NCBI GenBank assembly: GCA_024644085.1
Contig: JAHELS010000001.1
Location: 1-64,000, forward strand
Direction of reading: 5' to 3'
DNA: 64,000 nucleotides
Origin: Rhodopirellula sp.
Lineage (GTDB): Bacteria > Planctomycetota > Planctomycetia > Pirellulales > Pirellulaceae
A model generated the notes under the pieces. The model did not search any database. It saw only the letters and a list, made by a program, of their open reading frames with translations, and was not told the DNA's origin. Both the position numbers and the translations under genes were made by a program. This document shows, one piece after another, positions 27,456-36,978 of this stretch (position 1 is the first letter of the stretch; every line of letters begins with the position of its first letter).

Positions 27456-27469
27456 CGTTGCTAGCAACG
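27456..27469. repeat. Perfect palindrome upstream of fliP
   Basis: CGTTGCTAGCAACG is self-complementary over 14 bases, in the 140-base gap between the BBP7-like gene and fliP. It could be an operator or part of a weak hairpin; no U tract follows. Confidence 0.35.
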
Positions 27470-27480
27470 CCGCGAACGAA

Positions 27481-28482
27481 TCAATACCACGGGAATGCCT
27501 GCAGCTCGATGGCAAGGTGGGCACCGTGCAATAACATCCCGCCCTCGTCGTTGCTCCCGGTCGAATTGAAGAAATCGCTTCGCGGCAACTGGTCGGTTGC
27601 CACTGCGACACCCTCGACCACCATCATTGCGTAACCGCCCCGAACGCTCACGCAGTTCCCGAGTCTCAAAATGGCCGAAAGCCCGAATTCGCCTACAAAC
27701 GCGACGGTGTCAGCCGAGTCGATGATTGAAAGAGGCGGGGCACCAGTATCAACACGACCGCGATGCTCGGCATCATTGCCGTACACACCCACCTTGGCGA
27801 CTGCGGATGTAGATAGACATCGTGACAATACGCTTTGACGAGACCCGATAACGCCGATTTGCAGACCGTAGAGGTCATTGCGGGTCGCGGCATCGTACGA
27901 GAAACGCTGAGGGTTTGAATCGAACTCGGTTGCCAGGTCATCGTCCATCGATACATATCGCAAACCGGCAATCAATGTCATCGAATCGTTGATCACATGC
28001 TGATGGTTCAACTCGATACTGAATACTTCGCTCTCGAGCTCGGCAGCAATCGATTGCACGTTGGGCAAAAACAGGGGCGGATCCGAGTTGACGCGAACGG
28101 TATCGGTGCTGATCAACGTCGTCACCGAAGAATCAAATTGGCGCAGATCGAGGTAGCGAAACTCGACGCCGTCATCATTCCATAGCCGCCGAGTCAACGA
28201 TGCCTCGAATCCGACGACCCAATCAAAATTGAAATCGTCCGCATTGAGATTCTGCGAAGCATCCGACGTGTTCTGCATCAAGATCCGCGAATCAGCGGTC
28301 GCGCGGTCCATGTAGAGTGCCGCCGCTTCAGCAAACCAGCGCGGTTTCACGGCGGCACAGGTAAGACAGTCTGCATCATTTCCGCGCGCGGCCGGGCTCG
28401 CAGCGCATGTGATTCCCAGAACACAAATCAGCCAAGCGGCGGCAAGCCAAGGCGTCGTCGGCAGGGTTGAATCGAGTTTCAT
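27481..28482 (-). CDS. Outer-membrane beta-barrel protein, BBP7-like
   Basis: A 333-residue exported protein that looks like the planctomycete BBP7-type outer-membrane barrels. It has a signal peptide (PWLAAAWLICVLGITCAASPAARG) and a CLTCAA pair of cysteines. The remainder alternates hydrophobic and polar residues as expected for a barrel: RWFAEAAALYMDRA, WVVGFEASLTRRLW, GVEFRYLDLRQFD, SMTLIAGLRYVSMDDDL, LYGLQIGVIGSR and a C-terminal aromatic residue (QAFPWY). Function unknown. The ATG at 28482 places the signal first. It is divergent from the giant surface protein. Confidence 0.65.
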   Translation of the reverse strand: MKLDSTLPTTPWLAAAWLICVLGITCAASPAARGNDADCLTCAAVKPRWFAEAAALYMDRATADSRILMQNTSDASQNLNADDFNFDWVVGFEASLTRRLWNDDGVEFRYLDLRQFDSSVTTLISTDTVRVNSDPPLFLPNVQSIAAELESEVFSIELNHQHVINDSMTLIAGLRYVSMDDDLATEFDSNPQRFSYDAATRNDLYGLQIGVIGSRQSVLSRCLSTSAVAKVGVYGNDAEHRGRVDTGAPPLSIIDSADTVAFVGEFGLSAILRLGNCVSVRGGYAMMVVEGVAVATDQLPRSDFFNSTGSNDEGGMLLHGAHLAIELQAFPWY

Positions 28483-28767
28483 GCGGATCGGATCAAAGAA
28501 CTTGCCAGGCAGCGACCAGATCGGTCTCAGGGGCCAGGCTCCGGCGCTACAGGGGCCCTTCGTCTGTGATCGGATCGACGGGTCGCCCAGCGGGACGAAT
28601 AATCGGAATAATCCGCACAAAACCTGCGATCCCTACCTCTTTCCCAGTCGACCCAGATGCCCAGAAAGTGCCCGTGATCAATTGGTCCGACTAGGATGAG
28701 ACGGGTTCGCAATCGACCACCTCTGCACCATCACTTCGGCGCGGGCGACTTTGACTCTCGACATCTC

Positions 28768-31700
28768 ATGAAATCGCAGTTTCGGCCTACGTCGAGAAGA
28801 ACAAAGGAACGCATGCGGCGTCGACGTCTCGAGCGGCTGCGATTCGAGCGACTTGAATCGCGTCGTCTGCTTGCCGTGTTCACGGTCAATAGCACCTTAG
28901 ATGCTGTCGACACCGACCCCGGCGACGGCGTTTGCGAAAGCGATGGCGGCATCTGCACGCTTCGAGCGGCAATCCAGGAAGCCAATGCGTTCGGCAATGT
29001 CGGAGGACCGGATGAAGTCGATGTCCCCGCAGGGACCTACACGCTTTCGCTTGCGGGAATCGATGAACAGCAGTCAAGGACCGGGGATTTGGACATCACC
29101 GGCAACCTGATCATTCGCGGAAGTGGCGACGTGATCATCGATGCCGGGGGGATCGACCGTGTAATCGACATCATCATCGGGGCAGTTGAGATCAGCGGGC
29201 TGACGATCCGTGGCGGCACGGTCGAGGACGACGATTTCTTTGAAGGAGCCGGCGGCGGAATCCGGAACCAGGACATTTTGACGATCAACGACAGTGTTAT
29301 CAGTGGAAACATTGCCGCCGTGGGCGCGGGGATCGCAAACTACAACGGCACACTGAAGATTTCGCGCAGCGTGATCTCGGGTAACGGCAACGGCACCACG
29401 ACGCTCGGTGGCGGCATCTCGAACTATTCAAATTATGATCCGGCGGACTTGGAGATTACTGAAACGACGATCAGCGGCAACCAGGCTGTGACCGGGGGTG
29501 GCATCAACAATCGCTCGTACGATGGGATGGCGACTGCGACAATTTCCAGAAGCACGATTTCTGGAAACACGGCCAGTCTCGGCGCCGGTATCTCCAACCA
29601 GAGCACCATCTACTACGACGAACCGCTCGCGTTGTTGACGATCCGAAACAGCACCGTAGCGGGTAACGACGCGACTTCAACCGGTGGAGGAATACGCAAC
29701 GAGGCCGACTCGGGCGGCAACTCGGTGCTCGACATCGCAAACAGCACTGTGTCCGGGAATACCTCTTTCAGCGACGGTGGCGGCATCATGAATGTCGCAT
29801 CCGACGGCGCGACTTTGACGATCAACAGCACAATCATTTCGGGCAACACTGCCGGCGGCCAAGGCAATGATCTGTACAGTGACAACACGTCCGCCAATTT
29901 CAGTCTTGTCCAGGACCCTGCGGGGCACACCCTCACCGATGGTGTGTCCAACAATCTCGTCGGGGCTGACCCGCTGCTGGGTCCACTTGGGGACAACGGT
30001 GGCTTCACGCTGACACATACACTCCTCGATGGCAGTCCGGCGATTGACAAGGGATCCAATTCAGCCGGACTTTCGAGTGACCAGCGAGGGAGTGCGTTTT
30101 CACGAACCGTCGATGACGCCATGATCGGCAACGCCGATGATGGAACCGACATCGGAGCGATCGAGGCCGGGCAATCCGCCGCGGTCCAGGACTTCGGAGA
30201 TGCGCCGGACGGGATCGATGTGTCGGGCATCCTACGGAATTATCCAACTCTCGGTGCCAACAACGGTGCGCGGCACGCGAGCATCGAGGGTGGTCCGCAT
30301 CTGGGATCACTTGCCGGCGACGCCGAACCCGACGCAATACCAACTGCCTCAGCCGATGGCGATGATCTTGCCGGGATCGATGACGAGGACTCGCTTACCC
30401 CCGACACATTCGTGTTGACTCCGGGCCAACCCATCTCCGGCAGCCTTTCGCACGATGGTGGTTCCGCCGGTGCCCTGCTAAGCGTTTGGATCGACTTCAA
30501 TCTCGATGGCGATTGGGATGACGTGAACGAACAAGTCCTGAGCGACGCCTTCGTGCAACCCGGTTTTACGACCACGTCGCTCGAGTCGGTGGTCGTGCCC
30601 GCGGACGCTCCCTCGGGAACGACATTTCTGCGCGCCCGGATCAGCACCGATGCTGGGCTGAGTCCGCGCGGCGAAGCGAGCGACGGGGAGGTCGAAGATT
30701 TCGCGCTCACGCTCGGCACTCCTCCACCATCGGTTGCCGATCTGTCCCTCGAAAAAACGGTCGACAATTCGAATCCAGCCCTGGACGACGAAATCACGTT
30801 CACGGTCACGCTTCGAAATGCCGGACCCAGCCGGGCGACAAACATCGAAGTGACCGATCTGCTGCCGTTCGAGCTTTTCTTTGAGGATTCCGATGCGACT
30901 CGAGGCTCGTACGACGATTTCGATGGGATCTGGTTGGTCGACAGCCTTGACTCAGGTGAGAGTGCCGTACTTTCCATAACCGCGACGGTCGACTCGACAG
31001 ACCCGATTACCAACACCGCGGAAGTGACGGCGTCGGATCAGATGGATCCCGATTCAACGCCCGACAATGCTGTGGCTGGAGAAGACGACCAGGCCTCGGT
31101 ATCACTCGGCAGCTGTTTGACCGCCGACCCACTGCATGCGGGAATGAATCGCCTGGTTTATTCCTGCTCTGTCGCCAACTCGTTCGTGGCGTTCGTGCGG
31201 GGATCCGAGCGCGGCACGACGACGTTCTCACGATTTGGCGTTTCGGTCGACATTTCCGACGCCGAGGACGTAGCCATCGCAATCGCTGACTCCAGCGGCA
31301 TCGCCGAAGCTTTCTTCCCGGTCACCGACACAGAACTGTCCGATACAATCCTGGTTCAAGCGTTCGAGATCACGCCACCGCGCGACAAGAGCAACACGCT
31401 CTCGCTCGAGTTCGACGTCGCATCCTTGGCTTCGACCACTCAGAACCTCCTCGATGTTAACCGTGATGACGTCGTTTCAGCGCTGGATGCGTTAATGGTC
31501 ATCAATCACCTTCATGACGCACAACACCACGGCGAATCAGTCGCAATGGTCGACGCGGAGCGGGCGCAATTCGCTCCCAACGCGACACAGTCCAGCTACC
31601 TGGATACCAACGCCGACAAGCGAGTCACGGCCCTTGACGCGCTGCTGGTGATCAATCATCTGAGCAGAAACAATGATACGCCCGCGAGCGGCGAAGCGCA

Positions 31701-31809
31701 GTTCCCGGTGGCCGCACTGCCCCGGCATCAGACTCGCCAGGCGGATCTCGACGCGGACAAGGACGAGCTTCTCGAGGAAATTCTGGACCAGATGCTCGTG
31801 ACGGCCTGA
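28768..31809 (+). CDS. Giant modular surface protein: beta-helix, GEVED, DUF11, dockerin
   Basis: About 1013 residues. An Arg-rich N-terminus ends in FERLESRRLLAVFTVNST, the export-type leader common on large planctomycete surface proteins. Residues about 45-450 are a right-handed parallel beta-helix of the choice-of-anchor type, with repeats such as ISGNTASLGAGISN and TVSGNTSFSDGGGI. A GEVED domain follows (DFGDAPDGID to GEVEDFALTLG), then a DUF11 repeat (LSLEKTVDNSNPALDDEITFTV), and at the end two dockerin type I calcium loops (LLDVNRDDVVSALDALMVINHL; YLDTNADKRVTALDALLVINHL). Likely cell-surface or matrix protein. ATG codons exist at 28696 and 28768; neither has a good ribosome site. Confidence 0.85.
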   Translation: MKSQFRPTSRRTKERMRRRRLERLRFERLESRRLLAVFTVNSTLDAVDTDPGDGVCESDGGICTLRAAIQEANAFGNVGGPDEVDVPAGTYTLSLAGIDEQQSRTGDLDITGNLIIRGSGDVIIDAGGIDRVIDIIIGAVEISGLTIRGGTVEDDDFFEGAGGGIRNQDILTINDSVISGNIAAVGAGIANYNGTLKISRSVISGNGNGTTTLGGGISNYSNYDPADLEITETTISGNQAVTGGGINNRSYDGMATATISRSTISGNTASLGAGISNQSTIYYDEPLALLTIRNSTVAGNDATSTGGGIRNEADSGGNSVLDIANSTVSGNTSFSDGGGIMNVASDGATLTINSTIISGNTAGGQGNDLYSDNTSANFSLVQDPAGHTLTDGVSNNLVGADPLLGPLGDNGGFTLTHTLLDGSPAIDKGSNSAGLSSDQRGSAFSRTVDDAMIGNADDGTDIGAIEAGQSAAVQDFGDAPDGIDVSGILRNYPTLGANNGARHASIEGGPHLGSLAGDAEPDAIPTASADGDDLAGIDDEDSLTPDTFVLTPGQPISGSLSHDGGSAGALLSVWIDFNLDGDWDDVNEQVLSDAFVQPGFTTTSLESVVVPADAPSGTTFLRARISTDAGLSPRGEASDGEVEDFALTLGTPPPSVADLSLEKTVDNSNPALDDEITFTVTLRNAGPSRATNIEVTDLLPFELFFEDSDATRGSYDDFDGIWLVDSLDSGESAVLSITATVDSTDPITNTAEVTASDQMDPDSTPDNAVAGEDDQASVSLGSCLTADPLHAGMNRLVYSCSVANSFVAFVRGSERGTTTFSRFGVSVDISDAEDVAIAIADSSGIAEAFFPVTDTELSDTILVQAFEITPPRDKSNTLSLEFDVASLASTTQNLLDVNRDDVVSALDALMVINHLHDAQHHGESVAMVDAERAQFAPNATQSSYLDTNADKRVTALDALLVINHLSRNNDTPASGEAQFPVAALPRHQTRQADLDADKDELLEEILDQMLVTA

Positions 31810-31833
31810 AGTTGACTTGATGGAACAACCCGG

Positions 31834-32307
31834 TCAACCGAAAAGTCTTTCGTGGTGATAGAGCATCACATAGACCAACACGCCTGTGACCGACACGTAC
31901 ATCCAGATCGGGTAGGCAAACCTGACGAGCTTTTTGTGTGCGACGATCCGTCCCTTCATCGCCAGAAAGACAGCCCGCAAGGCGAGGTACGGAACCGCCA
32001 TCGCCAACACCAGGTGAGTCAACAGGATTCCATAATAAGTGTATCTAGCAGCCACAGGTGCAACGTTCGGATCGGTGGGAAACCGCTTGTTGGGTTGTCC
32101 GGTTGCCTGGTAGAGGGCGACCTTGTGAAAGAGGTACAGCAACAGAAACAACGCGCTGACGCCAAGAGCCCAGAGCATGAACTTCTTGTGCACCCTGGCC
32201 CGACCCCGCCGAATGTTGATCAGCCCCAACGCAAGCAGTACCGTCGCCGCCAGGTTCAGTGTTGCGGTTGCGTGTGGAACGTGGTCGGCAAAGAATTGCC
32301 AAGGCAT
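31834..32307 (-). CDS. DUF420 membrane protein
   Basis: A 157-residue, four-helix membrane protein of the DUF420 family, often found next to cytochrome oxidase genes and thought to help oxidase assembly. Characteristic text: HATATLNLAATVLLALGLINI, RVHKKFMLWALGVSALFLLLYLF, YYGILLTHLVLAM and GRIVAHKKLVRFAYPIWMYVSVTGVLVYVMLY, with conserved histidines. The ATG at 32307 overlaps the SCO stop as TGATG. It is the last gene of the haem/copper assembly operon. Confidence 0.85.
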   Translation of the reverse strand: MPWQFFADHVPHATATLNLAATVLLALGLINIRRGRARVHKKFMLWALGVSALFLLLYLFHKVALYQATGQPNKRFPTDPNVAPVAARYTYYGILLTHLVLAMAVPYLALRAVFLAMKGRIVAHKKLVRFAYPIWMYVSVTGVLVYVMLYHHERLFG

Positions 32308-32996
32308 CACGAATCCTTGCCAGCCGAATTGCCCTCAAACGTCCCGTCGATCATCTGCGTGATGGTCTCTTTCAGTTTTTCGAACTGATGCTTTTCGGGC
32401 CAACTGTAAAAGCCTTCGATCTCACCCTTGGGGTCAACCAGGACAAATCGTTCGCTGTGGAATTTCTGGTCGACCGGTTGCCGGTAGATCTCTGCTCCGA
32501 TGCGACGAATGTAGGTCAAGTCTCCGGTCATGAAGAGCCATTGATTCTCGTCGGCGCCGAAACGCGCCGCGTATTCGCGCAGCACCTCCGGGGTATCCGT
32601 TTCGGGATCCACCGAGATCGCGACGAATCGCACACCCGCGCCCTCGAACTTTTCCTGCAACTCCTTGAGCTTCTGGTTCTGCTGAACACAAATGCTCGGA
32701 CAAGTGCTGAAAAAGAAACTGACGACGTAGGGTTGGCCGAGCAGCTGCTCGCTTTTGACTGTCTTGCCACTTCGTTCGGTCAATTCGAATCGACTCAGCC
32801 ACTCTTCGTCCTCGGGCGGATGACTGGGCAGCATGTTCTCAACCTCGGTCGCATCGACGGTGACCGTGGGAGCGTCATTGGTATAGACCACCTCGTCAAC
32901 GCCGGGGCCACCACGCGTTGCGCGCATCGCTCGAATCGCCAATCCGAGGCCGACGCCGACCAAAAGGATCATCACCAGGTGAACAGTGGTTCGCAT
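32307..32996 (-). CDS. SCO1/SenC-family copper chaperone
   Basis: A 229-residue membrane-anchored thioredoxin-fold protein that delivers copper to, or reduces, the CuA site of cytochrome oxidase. One N-terminal membrane segment (LVMILLVGVGLGLAIRAM) is followed by the SCO fold with the copper-binding CPSIC motif in FFFSTCPSICVQQ, FVAISVDPETDTPEVL and the distal histidine in QKFHSERFVLVDP. It overlaps DUF420 by one base (TGATG) and lies just downstream of the ABC permease. Confidence 0.92.
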   Translation of the reverse strand: MRTTVHLVMILLVGVGLGLAIRAMRATRGGPGVDEVVYTNDAPTVTVDATEVENMLPSHPPEDEEWLSRFELTERSGKTVKSEQLLGQPYVVSFFFSTCPSICVQQNQKLKELQEKFEGAGVRFVAISVDPETDTPEVLREYAARFGADENQWLFMTGDLTYIRRIGAEIYRQPVDQKFHSERFVLVDPKGEIEGFYSWPEKHQFEKLKETITQMIDGTFEGNSAGKDS

Positions 32997-33008
32997 ATTC
33001 GCATATCC

Positions 33009-33887
33009 TCAAACAATCACATCAACTTTTCGACTGCCCCGCATCAACCGCCACGCCAGCAGTGTCGTCAACAACGCCGCGACAATGGTCACAGCCCAAC
33101 AAACCAGCGACCGCGGGGCAAACCCGGCCTCGGCAAAGTCGGCGGCGGGGTACAACAGGCGTCGCATTTCAACCATTGAATAACTCAGCGGATTGACCCT
33201 CATGATACCTCCTAGAATCCACTGGCCGAAACCTGCTTCGGGACCCACCACGGGGATCGGAAAGAAGGACCCGCTGAGCAGCCACATCGGCATCAAGCCG
33301 AGCATCATGATCGCATGAAATCCTTGCGTGCTTTCCATCGGCCAGGCGACGATCATCCCGAGCGAACACATTGCCACGGCGATCAGTGCCAACAACAACA
33401 GCAACGGTATCAGCGTCCATTGAATCGCCACCGTTCCAACCACAACGACAAGCACCAAAAAGGCAACAGCCTGCACCCACGCAATCGCGGATCCGCCAAT
33501 CACTTTGCCGGCCAGCACAGGCCAACGCCCCACCGGTGCGACCAACACCGATTGCATGAATCCTTCGCGACGATCTTCGATCACTGAGATCGTGGAAAAG
33601 ATCGCGGTGAACAACACGATCAAGGCAATCGTGCCCGGAAGAAAGAATTGCATGAAATCAAGGTTGCCCGCACTCTCGAACGAACCTTGCAGCCCGGTTC
33701 CGAACAGCAACCAGAACAACAAGGGTTGGAGAATCGCCGCGGTTACCCGATTACGCTGGCGAAAAAAACGCACCCACTCTCGCTTCGCCAGCATCCATGC
33801 CGCCGCGGTGCCGTCACCAATACTCACACCGTGAGATTGTTCGACAGGCTCGAGTGAAACCTCGGCCGTTTCGGTGGCGGTGCTCAT
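33009..33887 (-). CDS. ABC-2 type transporter permease
   Basis: A 292-residue permease with six predicted membrane segments: PLLFWLLFGTGL, FFLPGTIALIVLFTAIFSTISVIEDRREGF, VQAVAFLVLVVVVGTVAIQWTLIPLLLLLALIAVAM, GFHAIMMLGLMPMWLLSGSFFPIP (the ABC-2 signature) and a last segment VCWAVTIVAALLTTLLAW. It pairs with the ATPase directly upstream. Its position between COX10 and SCO suggests a role in oxidase assembly, perhaps lipid, haem or copper-related export, but the substrate is unknown. ATG at 33887 preferred; a GTG six codons earlier is possible. Confidence 0.88.
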   Translation of the reverse strand: MSTATETAEVSLEPVEQSHGVSIGDGTAAAWMLAKREWVRFFRQRNRVTAAILQPLLFWLLFGTGLQGSFESAGNLDFMQFFLPGTIALIVLFTAIFSTISVIEDRREGFMQSVLVAPVGRWPVLAGKVIGGSAIAWVQAVAFLVLVVVVGTVAIQWTLIPLLLLLALIAVAMCSLGMIVAWPMESTQGFHAIMMLGLMPMWLLSGSFFPIPVVGPEAGFGQWILGGIMRVNPLSYSMVEMRRLLYPAADFAEAGFAPRSLVCWAVTIVAALLTTLLAWRLMRGSRKVDVIV

Positions 33888-33925
33888 GGTACTCAGCGTG
33901 CTCACAATTTCAGATACTCACGGCG

Positions 33926-34888
33926 CTAATGGACAAACTCGCGCCCGGTTTTGGAAACGAAAACGTCCTCAAGACTTGGCCGACCGATGGTGATCGAGCG
34001 GGCCCGGTCGCCAAGTTTCTCGACCAGAGTCGAGACAAGCGTTGCCGGCGATTCATCATGCAAACGGAACTGATTGTGAAGACGTTGAGGATCGAGTCCC
34101 AGGTGCCGCAAAATCTGCTCGACTTCGTCGCTCTCATTGGCAACGACCGTGACGATGCCCTGGCCCATCTCAGATCTCAATTGATGTGGCGTTCCCTCGG
34201 CGATCATCATCCCCTCGGACATGATGGCAACGCGGTCGGCCTTTTCGGCCTCTTCCAATAAGTGGGTTGTTAACAACACCGCGATCCCCTCGCCGGCCAT
34301 TTCGCGAAGTGCGTCCCACAAACTCAGTCGCGCGGACGGATCGAGGCCCGTGCTCGGCTCGTCCAACAGCATTAACTGTGGTTGATGCAACATACCCTTG
34401 GCCAATTCGACGCGCCGCTTCAAACCACCCGAGAGCGTCTCGCAAGACTCGGCGCGGCGATCGGTCAACTGCAATCGCTGCAACAATTCATCACGTCGCC
34501 GCCGTAATTGTGCTCCTTTGATTCCGTACAACGCACCCTGACAGGCAATGTTTTCATCCACGGTCAGTTTTTTATCCAGACTCGGCGACTGGAAGACGAT
34601 ACCAATTTGCCCTCTCACCGCGAGCGGATTCGACCGGGTGTCGTAACCACCGATCGAGATCGTGCCCCGCTGGATCGGCAACAAGGTGCAGAGCAGTCGA
34701 AACAGGGTCGTCTTGCCGCTGCCGTTGGGACCGAGCAGCGCGAAGATCTCACCCGGCTGTACGTGCATGCTGAGACCCCGCAATGCGACGTGGTCCCCAT
34801 AACTGTGGTGCAGGTCGTGCACCGTGCAAACGGCGGTGACCGACGGATGATCCGAACCAGGCCTGTGATCGATCAACGAAATGCTCAC
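33926..34888 (-). CDS. ABC transporter ATP-binding protein
   Basis: A 320-residue ATPase for the downstream permease. Walker A GPNGSGKTTLFRLL, Q-loop VFQSPSLDKKLT, signature LSGGLKRRVELAKGM, Walker B LMLLDEPSTGLD and switch histidine in LLTTHLLEEAEKADRVAIM are all intact. The C-terminal 90 residues resemble the regulatory extension of DrrA/CcmA-like exporters. The best start is GTG at 34888, overlapping the COX10 stop as GTGA, which implies translational coupling to COX10. The upstream continuation of the frame lies inside COX10 and looks non-coding. Confidence 0.92.
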   Translation of the reverse strand: MSISLIDHRPGSDHPSVTAVCTVHDLHHSYGDHVALRGLSMHVQPGEIFALLGPNGSGKTTLFRLLCTLLPIQRGTISIGGYDTRSNPLAVRGQIGIVFQSPSLDKKLTVDENIACQGALYGIKGAQLRRRRDELLQRLQLTDRRAESCETLSGGLKRRVELAKGMLHQPQLMLLDEPSTGLDPSARLSLWDALREMAGEGIAVLLTTHLLEEAEKADRVAIMSEGMMIAEGTPHQLRSEMGQGIVTVVANESDEVEQILRHLGLDPQRLHNQFRLHDESPATLVSTLVEKLGDRARSITIGRPSLEDVFVSKTGREFVH

Positions 34889-35928
34889 CAAAACAGACGC
34901 AGCGTGACAACCGCCAAAACCGCAGGCAGGACCAACAACGACGAGCGCAACAACCGACGTGCCCGCGTGTCGCCAGGGTCGGCTGCAAAGCGAATCGACG
35001 CCTGCAACATTGGGATGGTGCTGGCCAGCACTGCGGCGGATGCAATCACGGCCCCGAGCCAGCTGCCGGTGAGACACACCATCGTAATGGCACAGGCAAT
35101 CAGGGCGAGCGAGCCGGCGATACTTTGCCAACCGGCGCTTCGACCGGACGGTTCGACCGTCGTGGTCATGCGAAACCCCGCTTCGTCATATTGGCGACGG
35201 TAGATCCACGCAATCGACATGAAGTGCGGGTATTGCCATGCCGCCAATACTCCAAACAACAGCCATCCAGTCGCGTCGGTCAATGAACCGCCCGTTGCCG
35301 TGTAGCCAATCAACACCGGAAGTGCGCCCGACACGGCGCCCACGGTTGTGTTCCATTGGGTACGTGTTTTCAACGGCGTATACACCAATACGTAAATGAA
35401 CCAAGTTGCCAATCCCACCAATGCCGGTACAGCTCCGAACATCATGTGCAACATGATCGTGCCGGCTGTTCCCAACGCGGCGGTGTAGATAACGGCCGGA
35501 ATGGTTGAGAGCCGGCGCGATGGTATCGGCCGACCGGCGGTGCGGGTCATGCGCCGGTCGATGACCCGTTCCCAAACCTGGTTTGCTGCGCCGGCGCTTC
35601 CGGCGACCGCGGCGGTCGCGATCAACAACCAAAACAATTGCCCCGCGGCCACCCATCCGCCAGCGCCTAGCATCGCCGTCGCGGTGGTTGTGACCAGGAT
35701 CATCACCACGATTCGCGGCTTGGTCAGCTGAACGTAATCCGAACAAGCTGCCGAGAAGGAACCGGGATTCGCGCGTTCCAAGTTGTCGGTGCCGGAATCA
35801 AGTTCTTCCGCACTCCCCTGCCCTGCTCCGTTGAGTCGCCCGGCCGAAAGATCGTTAACGCCACCGCCGATGCGCGCGGCCTCGCCAACCTTGGTAGCCG
35901 GATCAGCAGTCAAAACGTCGGTGGCCAT
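34885..35928 (-). CDS. ctaB: Protohaem IX farnesyltransferase (COX10/CtaB)
   Basis: A 347-residue UbiA-family membrane prenyltransferase making haem O from haem B. A polar N-terminal extension of about 50 residues precedes the catalytic domain: YVQLTKPRIVVMILVTTT, the polyprenyl-binding NQVWERVIDRRMTRTAGRPIPSRRLS, TPLKTRTQWNTTVGAVSGALPVLIGYTA and AWQYPHFMSIAWIYRRQYDEAGFRM are typical. In the first motif an E replaces the usual first D (N-x3-E-x3-D). It starts nine bases after COX15 and overlaps the ABC ATPase. Confidence 0.94.
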   Translation of the reverse strand: MATDVLTADPATKVGEAARIGGGVNDLSAGRLNGAGQGSAEELDSGTDNLERANPGSFSAACSDYVQLTKPRIVVMILVTTTATAMLGAGGWVAAGQLFWLLIATAAVAGSAGAANQVWERVIDRRMTRTAGRPIPSRRLSTIPAVIYTAALGTAGTIMLHMMFGAVPALVGLATWFIYVLVYTPLKTRTQWNTTVGAVSGALPVLIGYTATGGSLTDATGWLLFGVLAAWQYPHFMSIAWIYRRQYDEAGFRMTTTVEPSGRSAGWQSIAGSLALIACAITMVCLTGSWLGAVIASAAVLASTIPMLQASIRFAADPGDTRARRLLRSSLLVLPAVLAVVTLRLFW

Positions 35929-35937
35929 TAGAAGAGA

Positions 35938-36972
35938 TCAAACAGGAGTTGGAGTCGTTCTCAAGTGCGCCTGATTGCGTCGGTGTCGAATCCGTAACAG
36001 CCGCAGCAAAACCATCGTCGCCACCGCCAAGATCAAGGATCCGGTTGCCACGTGCGAGGTGACAATGATCGAATCGACAAATCCCTTGGCTTGGATCAGG
36101 TACCCGTCTGCTCCCGGTACCCACTCCAAAAAAGATGGCCATCCATAGTTGACCACCCAGGTCGCGATCCCAAGCAGGATCTGGATCGCCACTAATCCTA
36201 CCAGCGCCATACCGGGCCGTGACAGCGTCAAATCGCCGCACTGCCGAAGAGCGAAATAGGTGACAACAGTTAAAAACCACAGAAAAAAGGCTGTCATGAC
36301 GTGCAGGGCGACGGTCATTGCAAAACCGCTCGGAGCCGCATTGGGCTGCACGTGCCGTAATTGGGCTCCCAGGACCAATTGCAAGTAGCTCCCCAGAACC
36401 AACGCTGTCGCCATTACCACGACCACCAACCCGACGCGTCGGCTGGCCGCGTCCTCGTCAGAAGCCGATCGCCACCAGTGCCGGCTCGTTACCACCGCCG
36501 CCGCGACGCAGAGTGCGAAAAACGCTGGTCCAACGCACCCATGGATCATCGCCAGCGTGCGATCACCCAGCACGACTCGCATTCCTCCGAGCGCTCCCTG
36601 AGCGATCACCGCAACGAGCACGCCGACGCACAGGTAGACAACCCATCTTCGCGGTTCGCGCAAGAACGCCGCGATTACGATGGCGATCGCAACCATGCCA
36701 ACGACGGCACCCAACAAGCGGTGCCCATGCTCGATGAATAGATCGAAAGGTCCGAACAACCATGTTTCGTACGGATAGAGAAACAGGTTGTAACCGTAGG
36801 TGGCCGGCCAATCGGGAACCGCCATTCCGGCGTCGTACGTTGTGACCAATCCACCTACCCAAATCAGTGGCCACACCAAACAGACCGCCAGCACGGCGAG
36901 GTGGTGAAGGGCGCGCGCCGGGGGATGGGCGTTGCCAGTCGGCGCTGTGGAACACGAATCATTCGACGGCAT
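35938..36972 (-). CDS. ctaA: Haem A synthase (COX15/CtaA)
   Basis: A 344-residue, eight-helix membrane enzyme that oxidises haem O to haem A for aa3-type oxidases. Seen: HHLAVLAVCLVWPLIWVGGLVTTYDAGMAVPDWPATYG, FIEHGHRLLGAVVG, RVVLGDRTLAMIHGCVGPAFFAL, LVLGAQLRHV and TSHVATGSLILAVATMVLLRLLR, which carry the conserved haem-ligand histidines. It follows a 60-residue membrane protein by six bases and precedes COX10 by nine, in the assembly operon. Confidence 0.94.
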   Translation of the reverse strand: MPSNDSCSTAPTGNAHPPARALHHLAVLAVCLVWPLIWVGGLVTTYDAGMAVPDWPATYGYNLFLYPYETWLFGPFDLFIEHGHRLLGAVVGMVAIAIVIAAFLREPRRWVVYLCVGVLVAVIAQGALGGMRVVLGDRTLAMIHGCVGPAFFALCVAAAVVTSRHWWRSASDEDAASRRVGLVVVVMATALVLGSYLQLVLGAQLRHVQPNAAPSGFAMTVALHVMTAFFLWFLTVVTYFALRQCGDLTLSRPGMALVGLVAIQILLGIATWVVNYGWPSFLEWVPGADGYLIQAKGFVDSIIVTSHVATGSLILAVATMVLLRLLRIRHRRNQAHLRTTPTPV

Positions 36973-36978
36973 CGACGT

